Source: Acidobacteriota bacterium (lineage in GTDB: Bacteria; Actinomycetota; Acidimicrobiia; Acidimicrobiales; RAAP-2). Taken from it: a stretch of 55,316 bases of DNA. Positions 32,819 to 43,478 of the stretch are shown in pieces. Each line of letters opens with the position of its first letter. The stretch's first letter is position 1. Under the pieces are notes generated by a model. It was not told the DNA's origin. It saw nothing but the letters and a program-made list of their open reading frames with translations, and searched no databases. The stretch lies in the NCBI GenBank assembly GCA_018971185.1, contig JAGXBH010000012.1, positions 1 to 55,316 of the forward strand, given 5' to 3'. The translations under genes and the position numbers were made by a program.

Positions 32819-33220
32819 ATGCCCGACTCCTCTCCCACGGCTCGCCTGCCGCGACTGCAACTCTTCGCCCTGGACTGTCCGGACCCGTTGGCCCTGGCGG
32901 CGTTCTACTCGCGCGTCACCGGTTTTGCGGTCGAGCCCCTGGGCGATTTTCGCCCCGAGGACGTGACCTGGATCGAACTCGACATGGGAAGCAGCCCGAC
33001 CCTGGCTTTCCAGAGGGTGAGTGAGTACGTCGCCCCCACGTGGCCCGAGGGTCCGACGCCCCAGCAGGCGCACCTCGACTTCACCGTGGGCGACCTCGAT
33101 GAGGGCGAAGCGCACGTCCTCGCCGCCGGGGCCACCAAGGCCGAGTTCCAACCCGGTGAGACCTTCCGCGTCTACCTCGATCCGGTCGGACACCCGTTCT
33201 GCCTGGTGCTCGAGCGCTGA
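32819..33220 (+). CDS. VOC-family protein (glyoxalase-like)
   Basis: 133 aa. LQLFALDCPDPLALAAFYSRVTGF, the QAHLDFTVGDLDEGEAHVLAAGATK block and the end YLDPVGHPFCLVLER are characteristic of the Glyoxalase_6-like VOC group common in actinobacteria. Likely metal ligands are few, so it may be a binding protein rather than an enzyme. ATG at 32819; TACCAT lies five bases upstream (32808-32813), consistent with leaderless transcription. Divergent from the MscS gene. Confidence 0.82.
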   Translation: MPDSSPTARLPRLQLFALDCPDPLALAAFYSRVTGFAVEPLGDFRPEDVTWIELDMGSSPTLAFQRVSEYVAPTWPEGPTPQQAHLDFTVGDLDEGEAHVLAAGATKAEFQPGETFRVYLDPVGHPFCLVLER

Positions 33221-33273
33221 GAACCCGTCGTCTCGGGCGCGGGTCGCGCCAGCGGTTAGACTTATCCTTCGCG

Positions 33274-33295
33274 TCTCGAAGTCTCGGCTTCGAGA
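33274..33295 (+). terminator. Perfect 8-bp hairpin between the VOC gene and tRNA-Asp
   Basis: TCTCGAAG (33274-33281) and CTTCGAGA (33288-33295) with a six-base loop. Either a terminator for the VOC gene or a structure in the tRNA precursor. There is no T-run after it. Confidence 0.45.
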
Positions 33296-33302
33296 ACACC
33301 GA

Positions 33303-33377
33303 GGACCTGTGGTGCAGCTCGGAGTGCACGCCGCCCTGTCAAGGCGGAGGTCGCGGGTTCAAATCCCGTCAGGTCCG
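33303..33377 (+). tRNA. tRNA-Asp (GTC)
   Basis: 75-nt cloverleaf: acceptor GGACCTG/CAGGTCC with G discriminator, D stem GTGC/GCAC, anticodon stem CCGCC/GGCGG with loop CTGTCAA (anticodon GTC), T stem GCGGG/CCCGT with loop TTCAAAT. The CCA end is not encoded. Confidence 0.95.
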
Positions 33378-33403
33378 CTCGGAGCCCGCAAGGGTGACGA
33401 GGA

Positions 33404-33476
33404 GGTCGAGTAGCTCAGTCGGTAGAGCGCGCGCCTGAAAAGCGTGAGGTCACCGGATCGACGCCGGTCTCGACCA
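33404..33476 (+). tRNA. tRNA-Phe (GAA) with unusual T loop
   Basis: 73-nt cloverleaf: acceptor GGTCGAG/CTCGACC with A discriminator, D stem GCTC/GAGC, anticodon stem CGCGC/GCGTG (one G-U pair) with loop CTGAAAA (anticodon GAA), T stem ACCGG/CCGGT. The T loop reads ATCGACG, so position 54 is A instead of the near-universal T. CCA is not encoded. It lies 26 bases after tRNA-Asp, probably in one transcript. Confidence 0.93.
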
Positions 33477-33483
33477 CTTGGTC

Positions 33484-33523
33484 AACGACCCCGTGTCACG
33501 CGATGTGACGCGGGGTCGTTTCC
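33484..33523 (+). terminator. Rho-independent terminator after the tRNA pair
   Basis: AACGACCCCG (33484-33493) pairs with CGGGGTCGTT (33511-33520), with an inner GTCAC/GTGAC stem, then TTTCC follows. It ends the tRNA transcript. Confidence 0.85.
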
Positions 33524-33936
33524 TTCGCCGCCTCGATCGCATTGGCCCGGGGCCGCGAGAGGGACGGCGCGTCAGACATCCTCTCTCGCGTCGTCGTGAC
33601 GTGCCTGGCGTCGGCGTCACGGACCCGGGCCACGTCCTCCTCGGATCGGTGGTGACAACTACTTCCCACGGGCGAGGGGTTCCTCGGTCGACCTGGCCCC
33701 TCGACGACGGAGCGACTCGCCGTCGCGGTGTTAGTGCTCCTTACCGGTACTCAGCGACGTCGTCCTTTTCTCCCAGCGCGGGTGCCACCCCACGCGGCCA
33801 CTTGGACACCGAACTCACCGTCCGCGAGCTCCCTGGCCGACTCGTCGCCCACGACGTCGTCCTTTTCTCCAGGCCCTGGTGGTGGCGCCGATGAGATGCC
33901 CGGGCGACTCACCCGTCGAGCACCCTCGGGCGCGAG
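33524..33936. other. Non-coding gap of about 410 bp with a 19-bp direct repeat
   Basis: No gene here has convincing coding features. The one open frame (33478-33894, plus strand) runs through the terminator and resembles no protein family. The sequence CGACGTCGTCCTTTTCTCC occurs twice, at 33755-33773 and 33852-33870. Confidence 0.5.
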
Positions 33937-34491
33937 TTAGGCGCCTTCGTACTCGAAGCCGAGGTCGGGGGCCCGAAAGAGCGCGTCGAAGCGCCACCCC
34001 TGCGCGGCCGCCATCGCCTGCGCCGTCCCGCCGCGGTCCACCACCGCCAGGAGCAACGCCACGTGCGCGCCGTAGTCGCGCACCACCGTCGCGGCCTCGA
34101 GCAGGCTCGTGCCGCGCGTCACCGTGTCCTCGGTGATCACGACCACGTCGTCGGGCCTCAGCCGTCCCGCGATGCGCCCCCCCGCTCCGTGGTCCTTCGC
34201 TTCCTTACGCACGCTGAAGGCCCCGAGGGCCCGACCCCGCGAGGCGGCGACGCCCGCGGTGATGAAGGTCACGCCGTCGGCGCCCATGGTGAGTCCGCCG
34301 ATCGCCGTCGCCTCGTCGGGGACGAGCGCGAGCACCAGCTCGGCCACGTCCAACATGGTCTCGGGGGCGCAGATCGTCTGCTTGGAATCGATGAACCAGC
34401 TCGAGCGCCGCCCCGACTTCAACGTGAAGTCCCCACGGCGCACCGAATGGGTCAACAGGTGCTCGCGCACGCGTTCACGCGCGTCGCTCAC
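33937..34491 (-). CDS. pyrE: Orotate phosphoribosyltransferase
   Basis: 184 aa. Joins orotate to PRPP to give OMP in pyrimidine synthesis. N-terminal DFTLKSGRRSSWFIDSK is the PyrE orotate-site block, SVRKEAKDHG is the catalytic Lys loop, and VVVITEDTVTRGTSL is the PRPP-binding motif. GTG at 34491 overlaps the purM stop (GTGA), so a pyrimidine gene is translationally coupled to two purine genes that share the PRPP pool. Confidence 0.94.
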   Translation of the reverse strand: MSDARERVREHLLTHSVRRGDFTLKSGRRSSWFIDSKQTICAPETMLDVAELVLALVPDEATAIGGLTMGADGVTFITAGVAASRGRALGAFSVRKEAKDHGAGGRIAGRLRPDDVVVITEDTVTRGTSLLEAATVVRDYGAHVALLLAVVDRGGTAQAMAAAQGWRFDALFRAPDLGFEYEGA

Positions 34492-35545
34492 GCCAGCACG
34501 ACCTGACCGCTGCCGGGTCGAGCGTGCCCCACGACGCTCGCCGTCACGCCGGCGTCGAGTGCCGCCGCCAGGGCGTCGTCGACCTCGTCGGCGTCCACGC
34601 TCACCACCATGCCGAGGCCGCAGTTGAAGACGCGCACCATCTCGTGTGCGCTGACCTGACCTCGTCGCTGGATCTCGAAGAAGATCTCGGGGGTCTCGAA
34701 GGCGTCGAGGTGGATCATCGCGTCGAGGGTGGGGGGCAGGATCCGCGCCACGTTGCCCACGATGCCCCCACCGGTGATGTGCGCGCAGGCGTGCAGACCC
34801 GCGCCCAGGGTGCGCGACATCGCCATCACCGCCGGCGCGTAGATGACCGAGGGCACGAGCAACTCCTCACCCAGGGTCCGCGTGGCGCCGGCGTAGGCGG
34901 GGGCCTGGAGGTCCTCGTCAGAGCGCACCAGCACCTGGCGCGCGAGGGTGTAGCCGTTGGAGCGCAGCCCGGGCGAGGCCAGGCCGATCAGGGCGTCACC
35001 CTTCCTCATCCGGTGGGCCCCGAGCTCGCGCCCGCGCTCCACGACGCCCACCGCGAAGCCGGCCACGTCGAGGTCGTCGGGGCGCATGACCCCACCGTGC
35101 TCGGCGGTCTCGCCGCCCAGCAGCGCCACGCCGCACTGGCGGCACCCTTCGGCGATGCCGGCCACCAGCACGCTCAGGCGCTCGGGGTCGAGCCGGCCCA
35201 CCGCCACGTAGTCCAAGATGAAGAGGGGCTCGGCGCCGGCGCACACCAGGTCGTCGACCAGCATCGCCACCAGGTCGATGCCCACGGTGTCGTAGCGCCC
35301 GAGCTGTCGGGCCACCTCGAGCTTGGTGCCGACGCCGTCGGCCGACGAGACGAGCACCGGGTCGCGGTAACGACTCGCGTCGAGGTGGAAGAGCCCGCCG
35401 AACCCGCCGATCCCCCCGAGGACCTCGGGCCGCGTGGTCGCGGCGACGACGTCCTTGATGCGCTGCACGAACTCGTCGCCCGCCTCGATGGACACGCCCG
35501 CCTGCGCGTAGGTCAGCCCGCCCTCGGGCTGGTCGAGCAGTCGAC

Positions 35546-35549
<4 letters not shown>
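34488..35549 (-). CDS. purM: Phosphoribosylformylglycinamidine cyclo-ligase (AIR synthetase)
   Basis: 353 aa, typical length. ATP-dependent ring closure of FGAM to AIR, step 5 of purine synthesis. Marks: LTYAQAGVSIEAGDEFVQRIK, GGFGGLFHLD, SSADGVGTKLEVA, LGGETAEHGGVM, GLASPGLRSNGYTLAR and HITGGGIVGNVARILP. Overlaps purF upstream and pyrE downstream by GTGA. Confidence 0.96.
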
Positions 35550-37018
<1,469 letters not shown>

Positions 37019-37028
37019 CCGACGTCGT

Positions 37029-37034
37029 TACGCT
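37029..37034 (+). promoter_or_regulatory. Leaderless -10 element (TACGCT) of the PHP gene
   Basis: TACGCT is followed by six bases and the GTG at 37041. The opposing purF start is only 11 bases away on the other strand, so the two start regions overlap. Confidence 0.6.
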
Positions 37035-37040
37035 GTCAGC

Positions 37041-37979
37041 GTGATCGACCTGCACACCCACTCGAATTACTCCGACGGTTCGGACTCGCCCACGCAACTC
37101 GCCCAGCGCGCCCACGACCTGGGACTGCGCGCCATCGCCCTGACCGACCACGACACCACGGCCAGCCACGACGAGATGGCGGCGGCCTGCGGCGTGCTCG
37201 GCCTGGAACTGGTGGCCGGGGTCGAGATATCCCTGCTCGACGACTCCTTCCCTCGCCGCGACGCCGAGGGGCGCGACGTCGCGCGCGGGGTCCACGTGCT
37301 CGCCTACTTCGTTCCCCTGTCCGACGCGCACCCGGTCCAGCGCCTCCTCGCGCGCCTGCGCGAGGACCGCCACGAGCGAAACGACCGCCTGGTGGAGCGG
37401 CTGCGTGAATTGGGCTTCTCGCGCCTGAGCCTCGAGGAGGTCTCGCGCCACGCCAGCCACGACGAGACCCTGGGTCGCCCGCACTTCGCCGCGGCGATGT
37501 TCGCGTTGCACCCCGAGATCGTGGGAGAGCGCACGCCCGACGCGTGGTCGCGGGTCTTCACCGACTGGCTGGGTTCGTCGGGTCGGGCGTACGTGCCCAA
37601 GACCGCGGTGACGCTCGAGGAGTTCGTCGACACCGCCCGGGGCTCGGGCACGGTGTTCTCCATCGCCCACCCGCTGGTCAACTACCTCGACGACTACACG
37701 ACGAGCAGCATCACCGCGCGCGTCCCGGCGATCCTGGCCTCGCTGCGCGAGCGCGGCGTCGCCGGGGTCGAGGCGTACTACGGCGGCACCGCCGCGCCCA
37801 CGCGCGCCCTGATGGTGAAGCTCACTCGCGACGCGGGCCTCATCCCCACCGGGGGATCGGACTACCACGGCCTGTTCAAACAGGACGTGTCACTCGGCGT
37901 CGGGCACACGGGCGACCTGGCCGTGCCCGACGACGTCCTCGTCGAGCTCAAGGCCGCGCGCGACGCCGCACTGTCGTGA
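37041..37979 (+). CDS. PHP-domain phosphoesterase (TrpH/RNase AM-like)
   Basis: 312 aa. PHP metal site: DLHTHSNYSDGS (residues 3-14), LTDHDT, AGVEIS, FSIAHPL and GGSDYHG near the end, a full set for a trinuclear centre. Relatives hydrolyse 3',5'-nucleoside bisphosphates or trim RNA 5' ends. Begins at GTG 37041 with no ribosome-binding site. Lies convergent to purL and divergent from purF, between the two purine blocks. The exact substrate cannot be decided from sequence. Confidence 0.88.
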   Translation: MIDLHTHSNYSDGSDSPTQLAQRAHDLGLRAIALTDHDTTASHDEMAAACGVLGLELVAGVEISLLDDSFPRRDAEGRDVARGVHVLAYFVPLSDAHPVQRLLARLREDRHERNDRLVERLRELGFSRLSLEEVSRHASHDETLGRPHFAAAMFALHPEIVGERTPDAWSRVFTDWLGSSGRAYVPKTAVTLEEFVDTARGSGTVFSIAHPLVNYLDDYTTSSITARVPAILASLRERGVAGVEAYYGGTAAPTRALMVKLTRDAGLIPTGGSDYHGLFKQDVSLGVGHTGDLAVPDDVLVELKAARDAALS

Positions 37980-38026
37980 CGACGGCCGCGCGAAGGTCTC
38001 GTCGTGGCCGACTCGTGACCTCGGTT

Positions 38027-40312
38027 TCAGTCCCGTCGTAGCGCCCGCTCCAGGGCGCTCGCGCGCTGGTCCGCCATCTCGCGTACGTCGAGGTCTACCA
38101 GGGTCCCCAGTCGCAGGCGCGTCCCGCCGACCACCCCGAGGACGCTCACGGGCACGCCGGCCGCCTGCGCCCGCGCGACGAGGGCGCCCGCGTCACTGGT
38201 CGCCATTACGAAGCGCCCGGGGAACTCGGCGAACAGCTCCCCGTGACCCTCGAGCTCGTCTACGCTGACCCCGAGGGTGGTCGCCGCGGCCATCTCGGCC
38301 AGCGCCACCGCGAGGCCGCCGCCGCTGACGTCGTGCACCGCGGTGAGGTCGCTCGGCTCGCCCGCGCAGACCGCGGCCACTTCGCCGGTCACGAAGTCGA
38401 AGGTGGCCCGAAGGCGCGAGGCGTCGAATTCGGCCAGTCGCCCGCCGCGTCGCCCACGGCGCGTCGCCCAGCGCGATCCGCCCAGGGGGAAGGCCCGCCC
38501 GCCGGCCGCCTCGCGATGTCCTACGAGCACCACGGCGTCGCCGGCGCGCCAGTTCCAGCCCGGCGGCGGAGCGACCAGCGAGGCCACCACGCCCAACGAG
38601 CCCACCACGGGTGTCGGATCGATGTCGCGGCCCCCGCTCTCGTTGTACAGCGAGACGTTGCCGCCGATGACCGGCAGCGAGAGCGCGTCGCACGCCATGG
38701 CCATCCCGTCGATCGACTCCGACAACTGCCACATCACCTCGGGGTGCTCGGGATTGCCGAAGTTGAGGCAGTTCACGATCGCTTGGGCGCTCGCGCCCAC
38801 GCACGCGAGGTTGGCCACGCCCTCGGCCACGGTGAGCGCGGTGGCGTTGCGCGGGTCGAGCGCGCACCAGCGCGGATTGGAGTCGGTCGAGACGGCGAAG
38901 CCCCGTCGCGACGGTGGCAGCCCCGGTCCGGCCAGGCGCAGCAGCGCCGCGTCGCGGCCCGGGCCGACCACGGTATTGAGAAAGAGCTGCGAGTCGTACT
39001 GGCGCGAGACCCACGCCGTGTCGACCAGCAGGCCCGCGAGGTCGTCGTGGGGGTCGCCCACGGGCTCGTCGTCGCTCGGGTCGTCGGCGAGAATCGCGTC
39101 GAGGTCGCGCGGACGCCGTCGGGGCCGGTCGTAGAGGGGGGCCTCGTCGGCCAGCGACGAGGCGGGCACCTCGCCGAGCACCTGGCCGTCGAACCCCTCG
39201 CGCACGCGCAGCAGGCCCACCCGCGACCCGTCGGGCATGAGCGCGGGCTCCACCACGTGGCCCACCACCGTGGCGCGCACCTCCCACTTGTCGCAGACGG
39301 CGTTCACGGCGGCGAGGTTCTCGGGCGTGATGATGGCGAGCATGCGCTCCTGGCTCTCGGAGGTCATCACCTCGAAGGGTTGCATGCCCAGCTCGCGCAG
39401 GGGCACCGCGGTGACGTCCACGTCCATGCCCACGCCCCCCTTGGCCGCGGTCTCGCTGGTCGCGCAGATGAGGCCCGCTCCGCCGAGGTCCTGGATGCCC
39501 ACCACGTAGCCGTGGTCGAGCAGTTCCAGGCACGCCTCGATCAGTCGCTTCTCCTCGTAGGGGTCACCGACCTGCACGCTGGGGCGCTTGGCCTCGTCGA
39601 TGGACGCGGCGCCGTCCTCGCCGGAGAACCCCGCCGAGGCGAGCACCGACACGCCGCCGATCCCGTCGCGGCCGGTGAGTGAGCCCAGCAGCACCGCGTA
39701 GTTGCCGATCCCCGACGCCACACCCAGGGCCAGGCGGCTGGTGGGTAGCGCCCCCACCGCCAGCACGTTCACCAGGGGATTGGCCCCGTAGCACTGGTCG
39801 AAGGTCAACTCGCCGCCGATGGTGGGCACGCCCACGGAGTTGCCGTAGCCCGAGATTCCCGAGACCACCCCCTCGACGAGCCAGCGGTTTCGGGCGTCGT
39901 CGAGCTCACCGAAGAACAACGGATCCATCACGGCCAGGGGCCGCGCGCCCATCGAGAACACGTCGCGCAGGATCCCCCCGACCCCGGTGGCCGCTCCCTG
40001 GTAGGGCTCGATGGCCGAAGGGTGGTTGTGGCTCTCGATGCGAATCGCCACGCCGATGCCGTCGCCGGCGTCGATCACGCCGGCGCCCTCGCCGGGACCG
40101 ACCAGCACGTGCGCGGCCTTCGAGGGCAGCCGACGCAGGTGCAGCCGCGAGGACTTGTAGGAGCAGTGCTCGCTCCACATCACCGCGTAGAGCGCGAGTT
40201 CGAGGTGATTGGGCTCGCGCGACAGGACCTTCCTGATGTCGTCGAGTTCGTCGTCACTCAGGCCGAGGGCGCGGTGCAGCGACGTAGGGGATGGGGGCGC
40301 GGGGTTGCTCAC
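38027..40312 (-). CDS. purL: Phosphoribosylformylglycinamidine synthase, large subunit
   Basis: 761 aa, the small PurL form that works with PurS and PurQ. N-terminal YAVMWSEHCSYKSSRLHLRRLP holds the substrate histidine region, then GDGIGVAIRIESHNHPSAIEPYQGAATGVGGILRD, and the second half has GGNVSLYNESGG and VHDVSGGGLAVALAEMA. Three in-frame starts exist (TTG 40321, GTG 40318, GTG 40312), with GGTGGGG just before 40312. It is the last gene of the purA-D-B-C-S-Q-L block. Confidence 0.95.
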   Translation of the reverse strand: MSNPAPPSPTSLHRALGLSDDELDDIRKVLSREPNHLELALYAVMWSEHCSYKSSRLHLRRLPSKAAHVLVGPGEGAGVIDAGDGIGVAIRIESHNHPSAIEPYQGAATGVGGILRDVFSMGARPLAVMDPLFFGELDDARNRWLVEGVVSGISGYGNSVGVPTIGGELTFDQCYGANPLVNVLAVGALPTSRLALGVASGIGNYAVLLGSLTGRDGIGGVSVLASAGFSGEDGAASIDEAKRPSVQVGDPYEEKRLIEACLELLDHGYVVGIQDLGGAGLICATSETAAKGGVGMDVDVTAVPLRELGMQPFEVMTSESQERMLAIITPENLAAVNAVCDKWEVRATVVGHVVEPALMPDGSRVGLLRVREGFDGQVLGEVPASSLADEAPLYDRPRRRPRDLDAILADDPSDDEPVGDPHDDLAGLLVDTAWVSRQYDSQLFLNTVVGPGRDAALLRLAGPGLPPSRRGFAVSTDSNPRWCALDPRNATALTVAEGVANLACVGASAQAIVNCLNFGNPEHPEVMWQLSESIDGMAMACDALSLPVIGGNVSLYNESGGRDIDPTPVVGSLGVVASLVAPPPGWNWRAGDAVVLVGHREAAGGRAFPLGGSRWATRRGRRGGRLAEFDASRLRATFDFVTGEVAAVCAGEPSDLTAVHDVSGGGLAVALAEMAAATTLGVSVDELEGHGELFAEFPGRFVMATSDAGALVARAQAAGVPVSVLGVVGGTRLRLGTLVDLDVREMADQRASALERALRRD

Positions 40313-40322
40313 CCCCACCAAA

Positions 40323-41024
40323 CTACTGGGCGCCTACGCCCCCGCCGCGGCCGGCCCCCGCGCCGACGCCGAGGCCGAGGAAGCCCTCGAGCAGGACGCG
40401 ACCATCGGCGCTACCGAGCAGCGTCGACATCGCGCGCTCGGGGTGGGGCATCAGGCCCACGACGTTGCCGGCCTCGTTGGACACGGCGGCGATGTCGTCT
40501 CGAGACCCGTTGGGGTTGTCGCGGTAGCGCAGCACGATCTGGTCGTGGCGCACGAGGGAGGCGTACGTCTCGTCGTCGCAGGTGTAGGCCCCCGAGAAAT
40601 GATTGATCGGTATCACCAATTCCTGGCCCGGCGTCGCCGCGCGCGTCAGCACCGAGCGCGTGGAGCTCACGACCAGCGTCGTCGGCTGACACAGGAAGGT
40701 CAGTCCACGGTTCTTCTGCAGGGCCCCGGGCAGGAGGCCGGCTTCGGTGAGGACCTGGAAGCCGTTGCAGACCCCGAGCACCGCGCCGCCCGCCGCGGCG
40801 AAGTCCGACACCGCGGTCATGACCGGCGAGAAGCGCGCGATCGCGCCGGGTCGCAGGTAGTCGCCGTGGGCGAAGCCGCCCGGCAGGATCACCCCGTCCA
40901 CGTCACCCAGGGTCGTCGCCGAGTGGAACACCAGCTCCGCGCTCGCGCCGAGCTGCGCCATCGCGCTCATGACGTCGTACTCACAGTTCGAGCCCGGGAA
41001 CACCACCACCGCGACGCGCGTCAC
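40323..41024 (-). CDS. purQ: Phosphoribosylformylglycinamidine synthase, glutaminase subunit
   Basis: 233 aa class I amidotransferase that feeds ammonia to PurL. PGSNCEYDV, LPGGFAHGDYLRPG, the nucleophile Cys in GVCNGFQVL, and the HPER motif give the catalytic triad. GTG at 41024 overlaps the purS stop as GTGA; the upstream open frame to 41291 is not used. Confidence 0.95.
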   Translation of the reverse strand: MTRVAVVVFPGSNCEYDVMSAMAQLGASAELVFHSATTLGDVDGVILPGGFAHGDYLRPGAIARFSPVMTAVSDFAAAGGAVLGVCNGFQVLTEAGLLPGALQKNRGLTFLCQPTTLVVSSTRSVLTRAATPGQELVIPINHFSGAYTCDDETYASLVRHDQIVLRYRDNPNGSRDDIAAVSNEAGNVVGLMPHPERAMSTLLGSADGRVLLEGFLGLGVGAGAGRGGGVGAQ

Positions 41025-41281
41025 GCGGGTCGCACCTCTTCGACGCGCACGTGCGCGTCCTCGATCACCGGATTCGACAGGAGCCGCTGCGCGAGGGACT
41101 GCGCCGTCGCCCGCGCCTCCTCGGCGTCGGCCGCCTCCACGTCGAAGCGGAACAGCTTGCCCGCGCGCATCGAGTGGACCCCGGTGAAGCCCAACGCCGG
41201 GAGGGCCCGCTCGATGGTGGCCCCCTGCGGGTCGGCGATCCCGCGGCGCAGCGTGACTTCGACAATGACGGAGTGGTTCAC
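41021..41281 (-). CDS. purS: Phosphoribosylformylglycinamidine synthase subunit PurS
   Basis: 86 aa, the usual PurS size. VEVTLRRGIADPQGATIERALPALGF and VRAGK-like SMRAGKLFRFDVEA are family marks. It is a structural link between PurL and PurQ. GTG start at 41281, two bases after purC ends. Confidence 0.94.
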   Translation of the reverse strand: MNHSVIVEVTLRRGIADPQGATIERALPALGFTGVHSMRAGKLFRFDVEAADAEEARATAQSLAQRLLSNPVIEDAHVRVEEVRPA

Positions 41282-41283
41282 GA

Positions 41284-42174
41284 CTACGCACCGTACCAGT
41301 CCGACAAGGGGTGGCCCGTCACCTTCTCGTAGGCCGACTCGTAGCGCAGCGACGTCACGGCGACCACCTCGACGGGCACCGCGGGCGGCGGCGGCGTGTG
41401 GTCCCAGCCGATGGCGTCGAGCCAGTCGCGGAAGGGCTGCTTGTCGTAGGAGGGGGGCACCTCGCCGCGACGCACCGCCGCGGCGGGCCAGATTCGCGAG
41501 GAGTCGGGGGTGAGCACCTCGTCGCACAGCACCAGTTCGCCGTCGACGAACCCGAGTTCGAACTTGGTGTCGGCCAGGATCAACCCGCGCTGCGCCAGGC
41601 GCGCGGCCGCGCGCGAGAACACGTCACGGCACAGGGCGCTGGCGCGCGCGACCATGTCCGCGCCCACCAGGTCGGCCGCCTCCTCGAGGTCGATGTTGAC
41701 GTCGTGTCCCGCCTGCGCCTTGGTCGAGGGCGTGAAGAACGGCTCGTCGAAGGGGTCGGTGAGTTGCATCCCGCGCGCCACGGGCATGTGGTGCACGGTG
41801 CCGGTGGCGTGATACTCCTCGTACGCCTGACCGGCCAGGCGCCCGCGCACGATGCACTCGAGGTTGAGCATCTCCGCGCGACGGACCAGCATCGAGCGCC
41901 CGTGGAACTGATGCGCCCGGGCGAATCCCGCGACGTAGGTGTCGATCACCGCGGGGTCGCACGAGACCAGCGCACTCGCGACGTCGCGGAACTCGTGGAC
42001 CCAGAAGTCGGTGATGCCGGTGAGCACGCGGCCCTTGTGGGGGATCGGCTCGTTCATCACCACGTCGTAGGCGCTCATCCGGTCCGAGGCCACCATCAAC
42101 AGGTGCTCCGTGCCCACCGCGTAGAGGTCGCGTACCTTGCCCGAATAGATGTGGGTGAGTTCGAGCTCGTTCAC
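41284..42174 (-). CDS. purC: Phosphoribosylaminoimidazole-succinocarboxamide synthase
   Basis: 296 aa. Adds aspartate to CAIR. IYSGKVRDLYAV, VASDRMSAYDVVM, IPHKGRVLTGIT, RRAEMLNLECIVRGRLAGQAYEEY and ILADTKFELGF are all present. The GTG at 42174 overlaps the purB stop as GTGA, preferred over GTG 42183. Confidence 0.95.
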   Translation of the reverse strand: MNELELTHIYSGKVRDLYAVGTEHLLMVASDRMSAYDVVMNEPIPHKGRVLTGITDFWVHEFRDVASALVSCDPAVIDTYVAGFARAHQFHGRSMLVRRAEMLNLECIVRGRLAGQAYEEYHATGTVHHMPVARGMQLTDPFDEPFFTPSTKAQAGHDVNIDLEEAADLVGADMVARASALCRDVFSRAAARLAQRGLILADTKFELGFVDGELVLCDEVLTPDSSRIWPAAAVRRGEVPPSYDKQPFRDWLDAIGWDHTPPPPAVPVEVVAVTSLRYESAYEKVTGHPLSDWYGA

Positions 42175-43478
42175 GACGACCACGTCAGAGCGTCCAGGAA
42201 GCGGTGGCGGTGCGCCACCATGCGTTCGATGTCGAAGGCCCGCCCGAAACTCGCCGCGTCCAGGGTCACGGCCTCGTCCTCGGCGAGCACGTCACGGAAG
42301 TCGCGGCCCTGCTCGACGGCGGTGCGCGCGGCCGACTGGACGACACGGTACGCGTCGTCGCGCGCCATGCCCGATTCCACCAGCGCCAGGAGCACCGACT
42401 GCGAGAACACCAGGCCGAGGGAACCACGCGTCAGGTTCTCGAGCGCGCGTTCGCGCACCAGGACGAGCCCGTCGGCCAGTGCCGTGGCTTTTCTCAGCAT
42501 GTAGACCGTCAGTTGCAGCGCGTCGGGGAGGACCACGCGCTCCACGCTCGAGTGGCTGATGTCACGCTCGTGCCAGAGCGCCACGTCCTCCAGGCCCGAC
42601 TGCAGGTAGCCGCGCAGGACCCGACTGAGCCCACAGAGCCGCTCGGCGACGATGGGATTGCGCTTGTGGGGCATCGCCGACGAGCCCTTCTGGCCCGGCG
42701 CGAAGGGTTCTTGGGCCTCGCCGACCTCGGAGCGCGCGAGGTGACGCACCTCGAGCGCGAACTGCTCCATGGAGGTCCCCAGCGCCGCGCAGGCGTAGAG
42801 GACCTCGGCGTGGCGGTCGCGCGCGATCACCTGGGTGGCGGGCACTGCGCGGAGCCCGAGCGCCCGGCACACCGACTCCTCGACCTCGGGGTCGATGTTG
42901 GAATAGGTGCCCACCGCGCCCGACAACTTGCCGACGGCGATGCCCTCACGCGCGCGGGTGGCGCGCTCGACGTCGCGTTGCACCTGAAGAGCGAAGAGCG
43001 CGAACTTGGCGCCGTACGTGGTGGGTTCGGCGTGCATCCCGTGGGTGCGGCCGGTGATCGGCCAATCGATGGACTCGCGCGCGCGCCGCGTCAGCGCGTC
43101 GCGCAGGGCCGTCGCCTCGGCGAGCACGATGTCCATGGCCCGGGCCAGGGTGTGACAGAGCGCCGTGTCGACCACGTCGGAGGACGTCAGCCCGTAGTGG
43201 ATCCACGCGGCCTCGGGCATGCCCACGCGCGACTGGACGACGTCGACGAAGGCCGCGGTGTCGTGATTGGTGATGAGCTCGCGCTCCTCGACCTCGGCCA
43301 CGAAGTCGGCGTCCACCACCGGACGGCGCAGCCGCAGGGCGGCGGCGTCGTGGGTGGGGACGACGCCGCGGTGCGCCAACGCCTCGGCGGCGAGGATCTC
43401 CACCTCGAGCATCGTGTCGAAGCGGTGCACGTCGCTGAAGAGCTCGGCGACGTCGGCCGGACGATAGCGCGGGATCAT
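42171..43478 (-). CDS. purB: Adenylosuccinate lyase
   Basis: 435 aa. Cleaves SAICAR to AICAR and adenylosuccinate to AMP. Fumarase/lyase signature GSSAMPHKRNPI, with GLTSSDVVDTAL and GRTHGMHAEPTTYG histidine loops. The ATG at 43478 overlaps the purD stop (ATGA). Confidence 0.96.
   Translation of the reverse strand: MIPRYRPADVAELFSDVHRFDTMLEVEILAAEALAHRGVVPTHDAAALRLRRPVVDADFVAEVEERELITNHDTAAFVDVVQSRVGMPEAAWIHYGLTSSDVVDTALCHTLARAMDIVLAEATALRDALTRRARESIDWPITGRTHGMHAEPTTYGAKFALFALQVQRDVERATRAREGIAVGKLSGAVGTYSNIDPEVEESVCRALGLRAVPATQVIARDRHAEVLYACAALGTSMEQFALEVRHLARSEVGEAQEPFAPGQKGSSAMPHKRNPIVAERLCGLSRVLRGYLQSGLEDVALWHERDISHSSVERVVLPDALQLTVYMLRKATALADGLVLVRERALENLTRGSLGLVFSQSVLLALVESGMARDDAYRVVQSAARTAVEQGRDFRDVLAEDEAVTLDAASFGRAFDIERMVAHRHRFLDALTWSS

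Noticed and set aside
33303..33476. Integrated element attachment site at the tRNA pair
   Set aside because: No integrase and no duplicated tRNA end are visible within the window.
33478..33894. Open frame of 138 codons on the plus strand after tRNA-Phe
   Set aside because: It runs through the tRNA terminator, has biased composition and no recognisable domain; it looks like a GC-rich chance frame.
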